Source of the DNA: Streptomyces sp. CoH27
GTDB taxonomy: Bacteria > Actinomycetota > Actinomycetes > Streptomycetales > Streptomycetaceae
Assembly: GCF_020181035.1 (NCBI RefSeq)
Contig: NZ_JAIQYY010000004.1
Coordinates: 308,215 to 372,214, forward strand
DNA length: 64,000 nt
Direction: 5' to 3'
This document shows positions 1 through 7,669 of the stretch, piece after piece (the stretch's first letter is position 1; each line of letters begins with the position of its first letter). Under the pieces are notes generated by a model, which worked only from the letters and a program-made list of their open reading frames with translations, did not search any database and had not been told where the DNA came from. A program made the position numbers and the translations under genes.

Positions 1-676
1 TCACAGACAGCACCGGGCGGATCCCGGGCCGTCGTGCGACCCGGGTGAGCGGCACGCGCGCGTGCGCCGGTTCGCCGGGGAAGGCGGGCACGCGCAACCG
101 TATCCACGCCACGAGCAGCACCGCGAGCACGGCCAGCGTGCCGAAGGCCGCGCGCCAGCCCACCGCTCCGGCCAGCGCCGTACCGGCGGGCACCCCGAGC
201 GCCAGGGCCAGGGTGATCCCGGCGAGCACGATCGCGATGGCCCGCCCGCGCCGGTCGGCCGGCACCATCCGGGCCGCGTAGCCGGCCAGCATCGCCCACA
301 GCGTGCCGCCCATGGCCCCGGCCAGCAGCCGGGCCGCGAAGGTGAGCGGGTACGCCGAGGACAGCGCGACCAGCGCGTCGCTCGCGGCGAACCCGAGCAG
401 CGCCCCGCACAGCACCGTCCGCCGCGGCAGCCCGCGCAGCGCCGCGGTGACCGGGACCGCGGCCACGAACGACGCGGCCGCGTAGGCGGTGACGAGGAAG
501 CCGACCCGGGACTCGGCGACCCCCAGCGGTGGCGCCATCACGGGCAGCAGCCCGGCCGGGAGCAGTTCCGTCAGGACGGCGGTGAACGCGGCACAGGACA
601 GGGCGAGCAGCCCCGACCACGGCAACCGACCGCCCTTGAGCTGGGGATACGTGGAAGACACGGAGAACACGGTCAT
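1..676 (-). CDS. MFS transporter (5' part; runs off the left edge)
   Basis: Reading the minus strand from the ATG at 676 gives an open frame to the window edge. It starts MTVFSVSSTYPQLKGGRLPW and contains successive hydrophobic helices with short basic loops. A conserved-looking GGTLWAMLAGYAARMVP segment is followed by a DRRGRA motif, which resembles the loop between helices typical of drug-efflux major facilitator proteins of the DHA1/AraJ type. About 225 codons are visible and the C-terminal half is missing because the window ends. It is divergent from a MerR regulator, with an 18-bp inverted repeat between them, so it is probably the efflux target of that regulator. The substrate cannot be inferred. 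The MFS call is fairly sure and the subfamily is not. Confidence 0.82.
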   Translation of the reverse strand, partial: MTVFSVSSTYPQLKGGRLPWSGLLALSCAAFTAVLTELLPAGLLPVMAPPLGVAESRVGFLVTAYAAASFVAAVPVTAALRGLPRRTVLCGALLGFAASDALVALSSAYPLTFAARLLAGAMGGTLWAMLAGYAARMVPADRRGRAIAIVLAGITLALALGVPAGTALAGAVGWRAAFGTLAVLAVLLVAWIRLRVPAFPGEPAHARVPLTRVARRPGIRPVLSV

Positions 677-692
677 GCGACCATGGTGGGAG

Positions 693-710
693 CTTCACAT
701 CAGTGTGAAG
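693..710. promoter_or_regulatory. Inverted repeat, probable MerR-type operator
   Basis: Perfect inverted repeat CTTCACA-TCAG-TGTGAAG lies between the divergent MFS and merR genes. On the minus strand it directly follows TTGACC, a plausible -35 element for the transporter, so the dyad would fill the long spacer that MerR regulators twist. The -10 element is not clear. The pairing of dyad, MerR gene and divergent efflux gene supports a regulatory role. Confidence 0.6.
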
Positions 711-735
711 GTCAAACACGTGCCGGGAGAACATG

Positions 736-1122
736 ATGCGGATCGGTGAGCTGTCGCGCCGCACCGGCGTCCCGACCCGGCTGCTGCGCTACTACGAGGA
801 ACAGGACCTGCTCCACCCCGAGCGCTCCGGCAACGGCTACCGCAGCTATCCCGAGTCCGCGGTGGCCGACGTCCAGCAGATCCGCGGCCTGCTGGACTCC
901 GGGCTCACCACCGAGATGATCCGTGTGATCCTGCCGTACCTGTCCGGGCCCGGCGAGCTCCATCCGCCCGCCGCGTGCGTGCCCCCGCAGACGGCCGCCC
1001 TGCTCCAGGGGCACATCGACCGCATCCAGGCGCGCATCGACTGCCTGGCCCGCAACCGCGACCGGCTGACCGCCTACCTCGCCGCCGTACGGCCGGACGG
1101 AAGCGGGCCCGACGCGCGGTAA
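736..1122 (+). CDS. MerR family transcriptional regulator
   Basis: This 128-residue protein has an N-terminal winged helix starting MRIGELSRRTGVPTRLLRYY, followed by EEQDLLHPERSGNGYRSY, the classic MerR DNA-binding signature. A helical dimerisation segment follows, with PPAACVPPQ and HIDRIQARIDCLA. The single Cys in the middle segment (about residue 78) and Cys in the coiled coil do not form a recognisable metal site, so a small organic ligand is as likely as a metal. Two ATG codons (733 and 736) are possible; 736 is better spaced from GGGAG at 725-729. It is divergent from the MFS transporter and likely controls it through the inverted repeat at 693-710. Confidence 0.88.
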   Translation: MRIGELSRRTGVPTRLLRYYEEQDLLHPERSGNGYRSYPESAVADVQQIRGLLDSGLTTEMIRVILPYLSGPGELHPPAACVPPQTAALLQGHIDRIQARIDCLARNRDRLTAYLAAVRPDGSGPDAR

Positions 1123-1163
1123 TCCCCGTTGCCCGGCCGGGGCCGGGCTGATCGGCTGGGCGC

Positions 1164-1940
1164 ATGGATCACACCACGGTACTCGCCCGCTACGACCGCG
1201 ACATGCGCGAACGTGCACGCCCCGACGGCCCTGGCGCCCGGATCGAACGGGCCGGCGCGGTCGTGCGCCAGGTCGCGGACGCCCACGGCTGGAACGGCGT
1301 GCTCTGGAGCGCTCTGGACGCGGCCGGCGCCGACCGGGCGATCCGCGAGCAGATCGACCACTTCACCGCCCTCGGCCGGGACTTCGAGTGGAAGCTCTAC
1401 GGCCACGACCGGCCCGCGGATCTGGGCGCCCGGCTCACCGCCGCCGGATTCCGGGCCGAGCCGGAGGAGACGTTGCTCGTCGCCGACGTCGACGCCCTCG
1501 CCCTGGACGCCGAACCGCCCGCGGGCATCCGGCTCGTGGCGGCCGACGACGAGGCCGGCGTCGATCTCGTCGTCGGCGTGCACGAGCAGGCCTTCGGCAC
1601 CGACGGCACCCGGCTGCGGCACCGGCTGCTCGCGCGACTGGCCGCCGACCCCGGCACGGTCGTCGCCGTGGTCGCGCTCGCCGGGGACGAACCGGTCAGC
1701 GCCGCCCGCATGGAGCTGGTGCCCGGCACCCCGTTCGCCGGGCTGTGGGGCGGCGGCACCGCCCCGGCCTGGCGCGGCCGGGGCATCTACCGCGCGCTGG
1801 TCGCCCACCGCGCCCGCGTCGCCGCCGCCCGCGGCTACCGCTACCTCCAGGTCGACGCCTCACCCATGAGCCGCCCGATCCTCCAGCGCCTCGGTTTCCA
1901 CGCCCTGAGCACCACCACGCCCTATCTGTACGGGGATTGA
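1164..1940 (+). CDS. GNAT family N-acetyltransferase
   Basis: This 258-residue protein has its acetyl-CoA-binding fold in the second half. The segment around residues 190-215, GGGTAPAWRGRGIYRALVA, contains the R/Q-x-x-G-x-G/A pyrophosphate loop (WRGRGIY), and the end SRPILQRLGF is the usual C-terminal strand/helix of GNAT enzymes. The first 110 residues (with VVRQVADAHGWN and HFTALGRDFEWKLYGHDRP) form an N-terminal extension found in a group of actinobacterial GNATs. The acceptor substrate is unknown. It stands alone between merR and a secreted protein. The annotated ATG is the first in frame. Confidence 0.85.
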   Translation: MDHTTVLARYDRDMRERARPDGPGARIERAGAVVRQVADAHGWNGVLWSALDAAGADRAIREQIDHFTALGRDFEWKLYGHDRPADLGARLTAAGFRAEPEETLLVADVDALALDAEPPAGIRLVAADDEAGVDLVVGVHEQAFGTDGTRLRHRLLARLAADPGTVVAVVALAGDEPVSAARMELVPGTPFAGLWGGGTAPAWRGRGIYRALVAHRARVAAARGYRYLQVDASPMSRPILQRLGFHALSTTTPYLYGD

Positions 1941-2038
1941 GCTCGGACCCGCCGAGAGGGGAGGGCGGGGCCGGCTCGTTCATTGCCCGGACTTTCTGTT
2001 CACCGGACCGTCATGCCATGTACCTTTCAAACAGTCCA

Positions 2039-2072
2039 CGCGTGTAGAACCCTCAATCCGGTTCTACGCGCG
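2039..2072. repeat. 13-bp inverted repeat upstream of a secreted-protein gene
   Basis: The arms are CGCGTGTAGAACC (2039-2051) and GGTTCTACGCGCG (2060-2072) around an 8-nt loop, with one G-T pair at the sixth position. There is no U-tract. It begins about 90 bp before the start codon at 2126, so it could be an operator or 5' UTR hairpin for that gene, or end transcription from the GNAT gene at 1940. Confidence 0.55.
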
Positions 2073-2125
2073 CAGATTTGGCGTCCCCCACCGCCACTCC
2101 CCACCCCTCAACGGAGGTTCGCCGG

Positions 2126-3619
2126 ATGCTTGGATCCATGAGATCCCGCCGCAGACTCACCACCGCCCTGGCCGGATTCGGGCTGCTCCTCACCGGAGCC
2201 GCCGTCCAGGTCGGCAGCGGCAGCACCCCCGCCCACGCGGCGACCGCACACCGCATCCTGTTCGACAACGCCCACGCCGAGACGGCCGGCAACGCAGACT
2301 GGATCATCTCGACCAGTCAGCCCGACCCGCTCGGCGAGAACTCGTCCCCGTCCGCCGAGACCGACTGGACCGGCGCCATCTCCTCCTGGGGCGTGGCGCT
2401 GCAGAAGACCGGCAACTACAGCCTGAAGACGCTGCCGTCGGGCTCCAGCCTCAGCTACGGCGGCTCGTCCTCGCTCGACCTGTCGAACTTCGACACGCTG
2501 GTCCTGCCGGAGCCCAACACGCTGTTCACGAGCGCCGAGAAGACGGCGATCATGAACTTCGTGAAGAACGGCGGCGGGCTGTTCATGATCTCCGACCACA
2601 CCGGAGCCGACCGCAACAACGACGGCTACGACGCGGTCCAGATCCTCAACGACCTGATGACGAACAACAGCGTCGACTCCAGTGACCCGTTCGGCTTCTC
2701 GATCGACTCGCTGAACATCTCCTCCGACCACCCGGCCGCGATCAGCGACAGCACCGACCCGGTCCTGCACGGCTCCTTCGGCACCGTCACCAAGAGCCTG
2801 ATCGCCAACGGCACCACGGCCACCCTCAAGCCGTCGGACAACGCCGCCGTCAAGGGCCTGCTGTACCGCACCGGTTACTCCGCCAACACCGGCGCCTTCT
2901 TCCTGACGTCCACGTTCGGCAGCGGCCGTGTCGCCTTCTGGGGCGACAGCTCCCCGATCGACGACGGCACCGGCCAGTCCGGCAACACCCTGTACGACGG
3001 CTGGAACGACTCCAGCGCCACCAACGCGGCTCTCGCCCTCAACGCCACCGAATGGCTCTCCGGCGCCAGTGGCACCAGCGGTGGCGGCGGGACGGGCGGC
3101 GGCACCGGCGGAGGTACCGGTGGCGGCACGGGCGGAGGTACCGGCACGTGCACCGCCGCGCAGCTCCTCGGCAACCCGGGCTTCGAGTCCGGCAACACCA
3201 CCTGGAGTGCCTCCAGCGGTGTCATCACCAACTCGACCGGGGAGTCGGCCCGTTCGGGCTCGTACTACGCCTGGCTCGACGGCTACGGCACCGCCACCAC
3301 CGACACGCTCTCCCAGTCGGTGACCATCCCGTCCGGGTGCTCGGCCACGCTGAGCTTCTACCTGCACATCGACACCGCCGAGACCTCCACCAGCACCGCC
3401 TACGACACCCTCAAGGTCCAGGTGCTGAACAGCTCGGGCACGGTCCTGGGCACCCTGGCCACGTACTCGAACCTCAACGCGGCCTCCGGTTACACCCAGC
3501 GCAGCTTCGACCTCAGCAGCTACGCCGGGCAGACCGTCACGCTGAAGTTCACCGGCACCGAGGGCTCCCAGTACCAGACGTCCTTCGTCGTGGACGACAC
3601 CGCGCTCAACGTCGCCTGA
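2126..3619 (+). CDS. Secreted protein with Gly-rich linker and C-terminal beta-sandwich domain
   Basis: This 497-residue protein starts at the ATG at 2126, eight bases after ACGGAGG. Residues 1-38 are a Sec signal (RSRRRL, hydrophobic core, AHAATA). The first domain (about 40-310) contains [35 protein letters not shown] and [17 protein letters not shown], a pattern like glutamine-amidotransferase-fold or DUF4350-like domains, with no enzyme class that I can assign. A linker of GGGT repeats (about 315-340) leads to a C-terminal domain ([17 protein letters not shown] ... [10 protein letters not shown]) of the carbohydrate-binding jelly-roll type often appended to Streptomyces exoproteases. It is probably an extracellular hydrolase or binding protein. 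It is monocistronic and followed by a strong terminator. Confidence 0.8.
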   Translation: MLGSMRSRRRLTTALAGFGLLLTGAAVQVGSGSTPAHAATAHRILFDNAHAETAGNADWIISTSQPDPLGENSSPSAETDWTGAISSWGVALQKTGNYSLKTLPSGSSLSYGGSSSLDLSNFDTLVLPEPNTLFTSAEKTAIMNFVKNGGGLFMISDHTGADRNNDGYDAVQILNDLMTNNSVDSSDPFGFSIDSLNISSDHPAAISDSTDPVLHGSFGTVTKSLIANGTTATLKPSDNAAVKGLLYRTGYSANTGAFFLTSTFGSGRVAFWGDSSPIDDGTGQSGNTLYDGWNDSSATNAALALNATEWLSGASGTSGGGGTGGGTGGGTGGGTGGGTGTCTAAQLLGNPGFESGNTTWSASSGVITNSTGESARSGSYYAWLDGYGTATTDTLSQSVTIPSGCSATLSFYLHIDTAETSTSTAYDTLKVQVLNSSGTVLGTLATYSNLNAASGYTQRSFDLSSYAGQTVTLKFTGTEGSQYQTSFVVDDTALNVA

Positions 3620-3634
3620 ACCGCACAGCGGTAC

Positions 3635-3661
3635 GGGGGCGGGCCCGAACGGCCCGCCCCC
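3635..3661 (+). terminator. Rho-independent-type hairpin after the secreted protein gene
   Basis: A perfect 11-bp G+C stem, GGGGGCGGGCC (3635-3645) and GGCCCGCCCCC (3651-3661), closes a CGAAC loop 16 bases after the stop codon. There is no long T run, which is usual for Streptomyces terminators. Confidence 0.8.
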
Positions 3662-3780
3662 GCTCCGTATGTCCGTCATGCCGCCGGGACCGTCCGCTCC
3701 GGTGTGTGCCGGCCGGTGCCCCGCACACTCGGCGCCGAGCCGTGCAGATCGGGCCATCGAGGAGAGCCCCTTGAGGTCGG

Positions 3781-4083
3781 CCTGGCCGGACCACGTCCGC
3801 GTCGGTCTTCACCGGCCTGCTCGGCGGCTCCCGCGTCCCCTACGACGCCGCACGCGACCGCGCCCTCTTCCGCCCGTACGAGAAGCTGCACCCGAGGCAC
3901 CGCTTTCCCGCGCCGGGACTCGCGACGCTGGGTGTGATCACCGCGGTCGGCTTCCTGATCGGCCGGCACACCGACCTCGCCACGCTGATCCAGTTGCTCA
4001 CCACGGTCGTGGTGATCGTCCAGGCGCTCGCCCAGATCATCGCGCTGACCGTGCCGCGCCGGCGGCGGCCGGACCTGCCCCGA
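3781..4083 (+). pseudogene. APC-type amino acid permease fragment
   Basis: Frame +1 reads TTSASVFTGLLGGSRVPYDA, RDRALFRPYEKLHPRHRFP and then two hydrophobic helices ending VQALAQIIALTVPRRRRPDLP. This is the conserved loop and following helices found late in APC superfamily permeases (a LLG-SR-P-aA motif followed by LHP-RFP). No start codon precedes it in frame, because a stop lies at 3772-3774, and the normal C-terminal helices after RRRRPDLP are lost in a frame change. Roughly 100 of an expected 450-500 codons remain, so this is a remnant missing both ends. The ATC at 3934 could not make a functional carrier. Confidence 0.62.
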
Positions 4084-4214
4084 GGAAGCCACGACCGACA
4101 AGCCCGGCTTCGGCCGGCCGGCCGTGCTGTCCGACCTCAAGTCGCTGCTGGAGACCGGGCGGGCCTGCCGCAGGCGCCCTGGCTGGTGCCGAGCCGCTGA
4201 GCGGGCGCGGCGAA

Positions 4215-4240
4215 GGCCGGTCCGCCCGGGCGGACCGGCC
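4215..4240. terminator. Palindromic hairpin downstream of the SPW gene
   Basis: A 26-nt perfect palindrome (half-site GGCCGGTCCGCCC) lies 59 bases beyond the stop of the leftward SPW-repeat gene. It would act as that gene's terminator and, being symmetrical, also block transcripts entering from the permease remnant. Confidence 0.7.
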
Positions 4241-4298
4241 TCACCTGGTCACCTGTCCTTCCTCGCCTCTTCCTCTTCCTTCTCTCTCGCGTCTCCAG

Positions 4299-4736
4299 CT
4301 ACGGCCTGGGTGTGCTCTTCGCCGCCGTGCCGGCACAGAGCAGTCCGAGGAGAAGCGCCAGGGCGCCGATGACGACGTTGTTGATGATCACGCCCCTGTC
4401 CGGGCCGCTGCCCACGATCCACGGGGCGATGATCAGCCAGACGCCCATGGCGCACATGGCCCAGCTGAGGCCGTACATCCGCTCGGGGGCCCTGGTGAAA
4501 CCGAGTGCCAGCAGGCCGATCGCTATGCCCATGATCAGGTTGTGGGTCATGAGCGCCGGCTGGCTCGCCGTGTAGTGCACGATCCACGGTGATGCCGCGC
4601 AGTACAGGCCGAGCAGGAACACCGGCCCGTCCACGAGCGCCACATCACGACCGCCGAGCATGCGGGCGTAGCGTGCCCGCATTTCGGAGACATCGGGGTG
4701 AGTCGTCATGTCACCCCTGTGCGAGACATTGGCCAT
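4299..4736 (-). CDS. SPW repeat membrane protein
   Basis: This 145-residue protein has four predicted transmembrane helices in two repeated pairs. Each pair carries the Ser/Ala-Pro-Trp signature: CAASPWIVHYTASQ (about residues 46-59) and IIAPWIVGSGPDR (about 101-113). This is the SPW repeat family, found as single or double units in actinobacterial membranes with no established function. The N-terminal 40 residues are charged and cytoplasmic. The start at 4736 is supported by AAAGGAGA eight bases upstream; a second ATG at 4709 is possible. It is divergent from the leader peptide/ssu region. Confidence 0.88.
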   Translation of the reverse strand: MANVSHRGDMTTHPDVSEMRARYARMLGGRDVALVDGPVFLLGLYCAASPWIVHYTASQPALMTHNLIMGIAIGLLALGFTRAPERMYGLSWAMCAMGVWLIIAPWIVGSGPDRGVIINNVVIGALALLLGLLCAGTAAKSTPRP

Positions 4737-4850
4737 GACTCGTCTCCTTTGACTTCGCTGGCCAGACCGCGTCTGGTGCAGTACGGGTAAGCACCGCTTG
4801 CTACCATTTTGCTCTTATTTCTTCTTTATGTGTAGGCCTGTGGCGGGTCG

Positions 4851-4881
4851 TCCCGGACCCGCGCCGGGCGCGGGTCCGGGA
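4851..4881. other. 14-bp perfect hairpin in the SPW/ssu divergent spacer
   Basis: TCCCGGACCCGCGC (4851-4864) and GCGCGGGTCCGGGA (4868-4881) pair perfectly around CGG. It sits between the two divergent promoters, 22 bases before the -35 of the leader-peptide promoter. It looks like a terminator, yet no gene reads into it except antisense or read-through transcripts, so it may instead insulate the two promoters. Confidence 0.6.
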
Positions 4882-4903
4882 TACGAGACCGGTCGGGTTT
4901 TCC

Positions 4904-4933
4904 TTGACGGCCCTCACCGGCGGCTGCCACGAT
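4904..4933 (+). promoter_or_regulatory. Promoter of the ssu leader peptide (leaderless type)
   Basis: TTGACG (4904-4909), an 18-bp spacer and CACGAT (4928-4933) are followed seven bases later by the ATG at 4941. With a -10 this close, transcription would begin at or within a base or two of the ATG, so the leader peptide would be translated from a leaderless mRNA. Confidence 0.6.
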
Positions 4934-4940
4934 CAACAGC

Positions 4941-5024
4941 ATGACGATGCGACTGGACCTCACGCGGCGACGCCATGTCGACCTCGCGCGCGTTGCCAGT
5001 GCCTCCTGTTGCGCCGCGGCCTGA
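4941..5024 (+). CDS. Cys-Cys leader peptide upstream of ssuE-ssuD
   Basis: A 27-codon ORF reads MTMRLDLTRRRHVDLARV followed by ASASCCAAA and TGA. This matches the family of short Streptomyces leader peptides that carry RRHVDL and end in consecutive Cys codons (here TGT TGC) and that precede sulfur-metabolism genes. The established actinobacterial model is cysteine-dependent attenuation: ribosomes stall on Cys codons when cysteine is scarce, which exposes downstream expression signals. Here the genes 232 bases downstream are the sulfonate reductase and monooxygenase, which fits that logic. The promoter places the ATG at the 5' end of the mRNA. No mutually exclusive hairpins were established by eye. 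Confidence 0.82.
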   Translation: MTMRLDLTRRRHVDLARVASASCCAAA

Positions 5025-5256
5025 TCACTTCTCGGCGATCCGCCGCGCTTTCTCCTTTTCCCGCCTGAGTTCACCGTGCCGGCACCTCTCTTGGCGTGCC
5101 CGCGCACCCCTTGGGTTCGGCGTGCCTGAAGGCTCTCCGCACCAGGAGTCCAGCGGGTGCTGCCATCGACGTGCGGGCGAAGAACCGGAGTTGGTCTCCG
5201 TCGCGGCCCACGGCTGACCGCCGGCAGCACCCCGCACTCCCAGAAACGAGGCACCC

Positions 5257-5811
5257 ATGGCCACCGTCCTGTCCGTCTCCGGCAGCCCCTCCGCCACCTC
5301 CCGCACCGGCCGTCTGCTGCGCCACCTGGACCAGCGCCTGACCGCCCAGGGGCATGACGTGATCCCGCTCGACGTCCGCAGCCTCCAGGCCGAGGCCCTG
5401 CTGGGCGCGGACGTCCGGCACCCGGCGATCGCCCGGGCCGCCGAGCTGGTCGCCCGCGCCGACGGCGTCGTGATCGGCACGCCCATCTACAAGGCGTCGT
5501 AGTCCGGTGTCCTCAAGGCGCTGCTCGACCTGCTCCCGCAGTACGCCCTCACCGGCAAGACCGTGCTGCCGCTCGCCACCGGCGGCTCCACCGCGCACGT
5601 CCTCGCCATCGACTACGCGCTGCGCCCGGTGCTGAACTCCATGGGTGCCGCCCACATAGTCCAGGGCTGGTTCACCCTCGACAAGGACATCACCGTACGC
5701 GAGGACGGCTCGCTGACCATCGCCCCGGCCACCGCCGAGGCGCTCGGTGAGGTGGTGGACCGGTTCTCGGCCGCCCTCGGCCGGACCCCGGTCCTGGCGG
5801 CGGCGAGCTGA
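5257..5811 (+). pseudogene. ssuE: NADPH-dependent FMN reductase SsuE, interrupted by an amber codon
   Basis: Codons 1-81 read as a flavodoxin-fold reductase (VLSVSGSPSATSRTGRLLRH ... GVVIGTPIYKAS). TAG at 5500-5502 then interrupts the frame, which continues without shift as SGVLKALLDLLPQYALTGKTVLPLATGG to 5811. Joined, it is 184 codons, the normal SsuE length. In SsuE relatives the interrupted position is the Tyr of the KAxYSGxLK helix, so the change is Tyr (TAC or TAT) to TAG. SsuE supplies FMNH2 to SsuD. As written the gene would yield an 81-residue fragment without the substrate-side half. Read-through, a suppressor or a sequencing error cannot be excluded. An internal ATG at 5563 would give only a fragment. 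Confidence 0.85.
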
Positions 5812-5957
5812 CCGGCCAGCGCGCTTCGTGGCCGGCACCCGTTCGGCACCCAACTCCTCCCACCCGTGCCGTGATCGGCGCGGCACCCGCATCCACACCC
5901 GGTACCCCCCGCCCCGCCGCGGCCTGCTCTGACGCACGATCCCGAACGGAGAGTCCC

Positions 5958-7100
5958 GTGTCCCTCACCTTCCACTGGTTCCTGCCCACCAACGGCGACA
6001 GCCGCGATGTCGTCGGCGGCGGTCACGGCACCCCGGCGACCGCCTCCGGTCTGGACCGGCCGCCCACGGTCGGCTATCTGAGCCAGATCGCCCGGGCCGC
6101 CGAGCAGCTCGGCTTCGCCGCCGCGCTCACGCCGACCGGTGCCTGGTGCGAGGACGCGTGGCTGACCACCGCCATGGTCAGCCAGAATTCCGAGCGGCTG
6201 AAGTTCCTGGTCGCCTTCCGGCCAGGCTCCGTCTCGCCGACGCTCGCCGCGCAGATGGCGTCCACCTTCCAGCGGCAGAGCGGCGGCCGGCTGCTGCTCA
6301 ACGTCGTCACCGGCGGCGAGACCCAGGAGCAGCGGGCGTACGGCGATTTCCTCGACAAGGACGCCCGCTACCGCCGTACCGGTGAATTCCTGCACATCGT
6401 GCGCCAGTTGTGGGAGGGCAAGAGCGTCGATCTGCACGGGGAACACCTCCAGGTGGAGGACGCGAAGCTGAGCCGGCTGCCCGACCCGGTGCCCGAGGTG
6501 TACTTCGGCGGCTCCTCGCCCGCCGCCGGCGAGGTCGCGGCCAAGTACGCCGATGTGTACCTGACCTGGGGCGAGCCGCCCGCGCAGGTCGCCGAGAAGA
6601 TCGCCTGGATCCGTGAACTGGCCGCCGCGCACGGCCGTACCCTGCGCTTCGGCATCCGGCTGCACGTCATCACCCGGGACACCTCGGAGCAGGCCTGGGC
6701 GGAGGCGGACCGGCTGCTCGACGGCTTCGACCCCGAGACCGTCAAGGCCGTCCAGACGGGGCTCGCGCGCAGCGAGTCCGAGGGCCAGCAGCGCATGCTC
6801 GCCCTGCACGGCGGCAGCCGGGAGAGCCTGGAGATCCACCCCAACCTGTGGGCCGGCATCGGCCTGGTGCGCGGCGGCGCGGGCACGGCTCTGGTCGGCA
6901 GCCATGACGAGGTCGTGGAGCGGATCAAGGAGTACCACGCCCTCGGCATCGACGAGTTCGTCCTCTCCGGCTACCCGCATCTGGAGGAGGCGTACTGGTT
7001 CGGCGAGGGCGTACTGCCCCGGCTCGCCGCCCAGGGACTGTGGACCCATCCCGACGCCCCCGCACCGGGCCCCTCGGCGCAGGTGCCGTTCGCGAGCTGA
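5958..7100 (+). CDS. ssuD: FMNH2-dependent alkanesulfonate monooxygenase
   Basis: This 380-residue luciferase-like monooxygenase cleaves the C-S bond of alkanesulfonates with FMNH2 and O2 to give an aldehyde and sulfite. The start is GTG 5958 (SLTFHWFLPTNGDSRDVVGG) after ACGGAGAG; earlier in-frame codons lie in an unconserved stretch. Family features include the TIM-barrel start, QNSERLKFLVAFRPGSVSPT, FQRQSGGRLLLNVVTGG, the VYFGGSSPAAGEVAAKYADV flavin-phosphate region and the C-terminal FVLSGYPHLEEAYWFGEGVL. It follows ssuE by 146 bases and should be on the leader-controlled transcript. With ssuE broken, reduced flavin would have to come from another reductase. No ssuABC transporter is adjacent. 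Confidence 0.92.
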   Translation: MSLTFHWFLPTNGDSRDVVGGGHGTPATASGLDRPPTVGYLSQIARAAEQLGFAAALTPTGAWCEDAWLTTAMVSQNSERLKFLVAFRPGSVSPTLAAQMASTFQRQSGGRLLLNVVTGGETQEQRAYGDFLDKDARYRRTGEFLHIVRQLWEGKSVDLHGEHLQVEDAKLSRLPDPVPEVYFGGSSPAAGEVAAKYADVYLTWGEPPAQVAEKIAWIRELAAAHGRTLRFGIRLHVITRDTSEQAWAEADRLLDGFDPETVKAVQTGLARSESEGQQRMLALHGGSRESLEIHPNLWAGIGLVRGGAGTALVGSHDEVVERIKEYHALGIDEFVLSGYPHLEEAYWFGEGVLPRLAAQGLWTHPDAPAPGPSAQVPFAS

Positions 7101-7128
7101 CCAACCCGCCCTGGCAGACTGCCGTTTC

Positions 7129-7665
7129 ATGACGCGAGAACCGGACGAGGCCTCCGCTGCCGTCACCTGAGGCCTGCCGGCCGCCTGGGCCCTGCACGAC
7201 ACCGAGGAAGTGGTCATGGTGCCGCGTTGGGTGCGGGCCCATCTGCCGGAGCTGCGCAAGCGGTTCCGCCCGGTGCCGCAAGGCGGTGTGGCGGGGCCGG
7301 AGTCCGCGGACGCGCGGGAGTTCGCCCCCGCGGTCGACGCGATGGCGGTCGTGGTGGCGGCAGCGGCCGCCGACGGCCATCGGACCGGCGGCCGCTGCGC
7401 CGTCCACCAGACCGCGCTCAACGCCTTCGGGCTGCACGGCCTGGTCCATCTGGCACAGGCGGCCGCGATGCGCGGCTGCACACCGGGTTCGCTGACCACC
7501 CCCCTGGTGGTTCTGCCCTTCACCGTGTGGGCCCGGGGCCGGCTGCGCCGCTCGGGCGTCCTGCGCCCCACACGGCCCCGGGACCTGGCACAGGGCCTCG
7601 CCTTCGCCGCGGCCGCCGCGGTCGCCACCCACGCGCCGGCCCAGGGAGTACGGCACCGACGGTGA
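7129..7665 (+). pseudogene. HXXEE domain membrane protein interrupted by TGA at codon 14
   Basis: The frame opens at ATG 7129 (MTREPDEASAAVT), meets TGA at 7168-7170, then continues GLPAAWALHDTEEVVMVPRW and about 150 further codons to 7665. The HDTEE sequence is the HxxEE signature of the small PF13787 membrane family, which lies in the first helix. The TGA stands where Trp (TGG) would be natural, just before that helix. The longest uninterrupted ORF (from ATG 7210) starts after the HxxEE motif and would lack the first membrane helix. The remaining helices and a basic C-terminus are intact, so the lesion looks recent. Function is unknown even for intact homologues. Confidence 0.72.
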
Positions 7666-7669
7666 AGGC

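Noticed and set aside
3067..3147. Repeated GGCGGCACCGG-like units, considered as a possible repeat array.
   Set aside because: They are in frame and encode the GGGT linker between two domains of the secreted protein.
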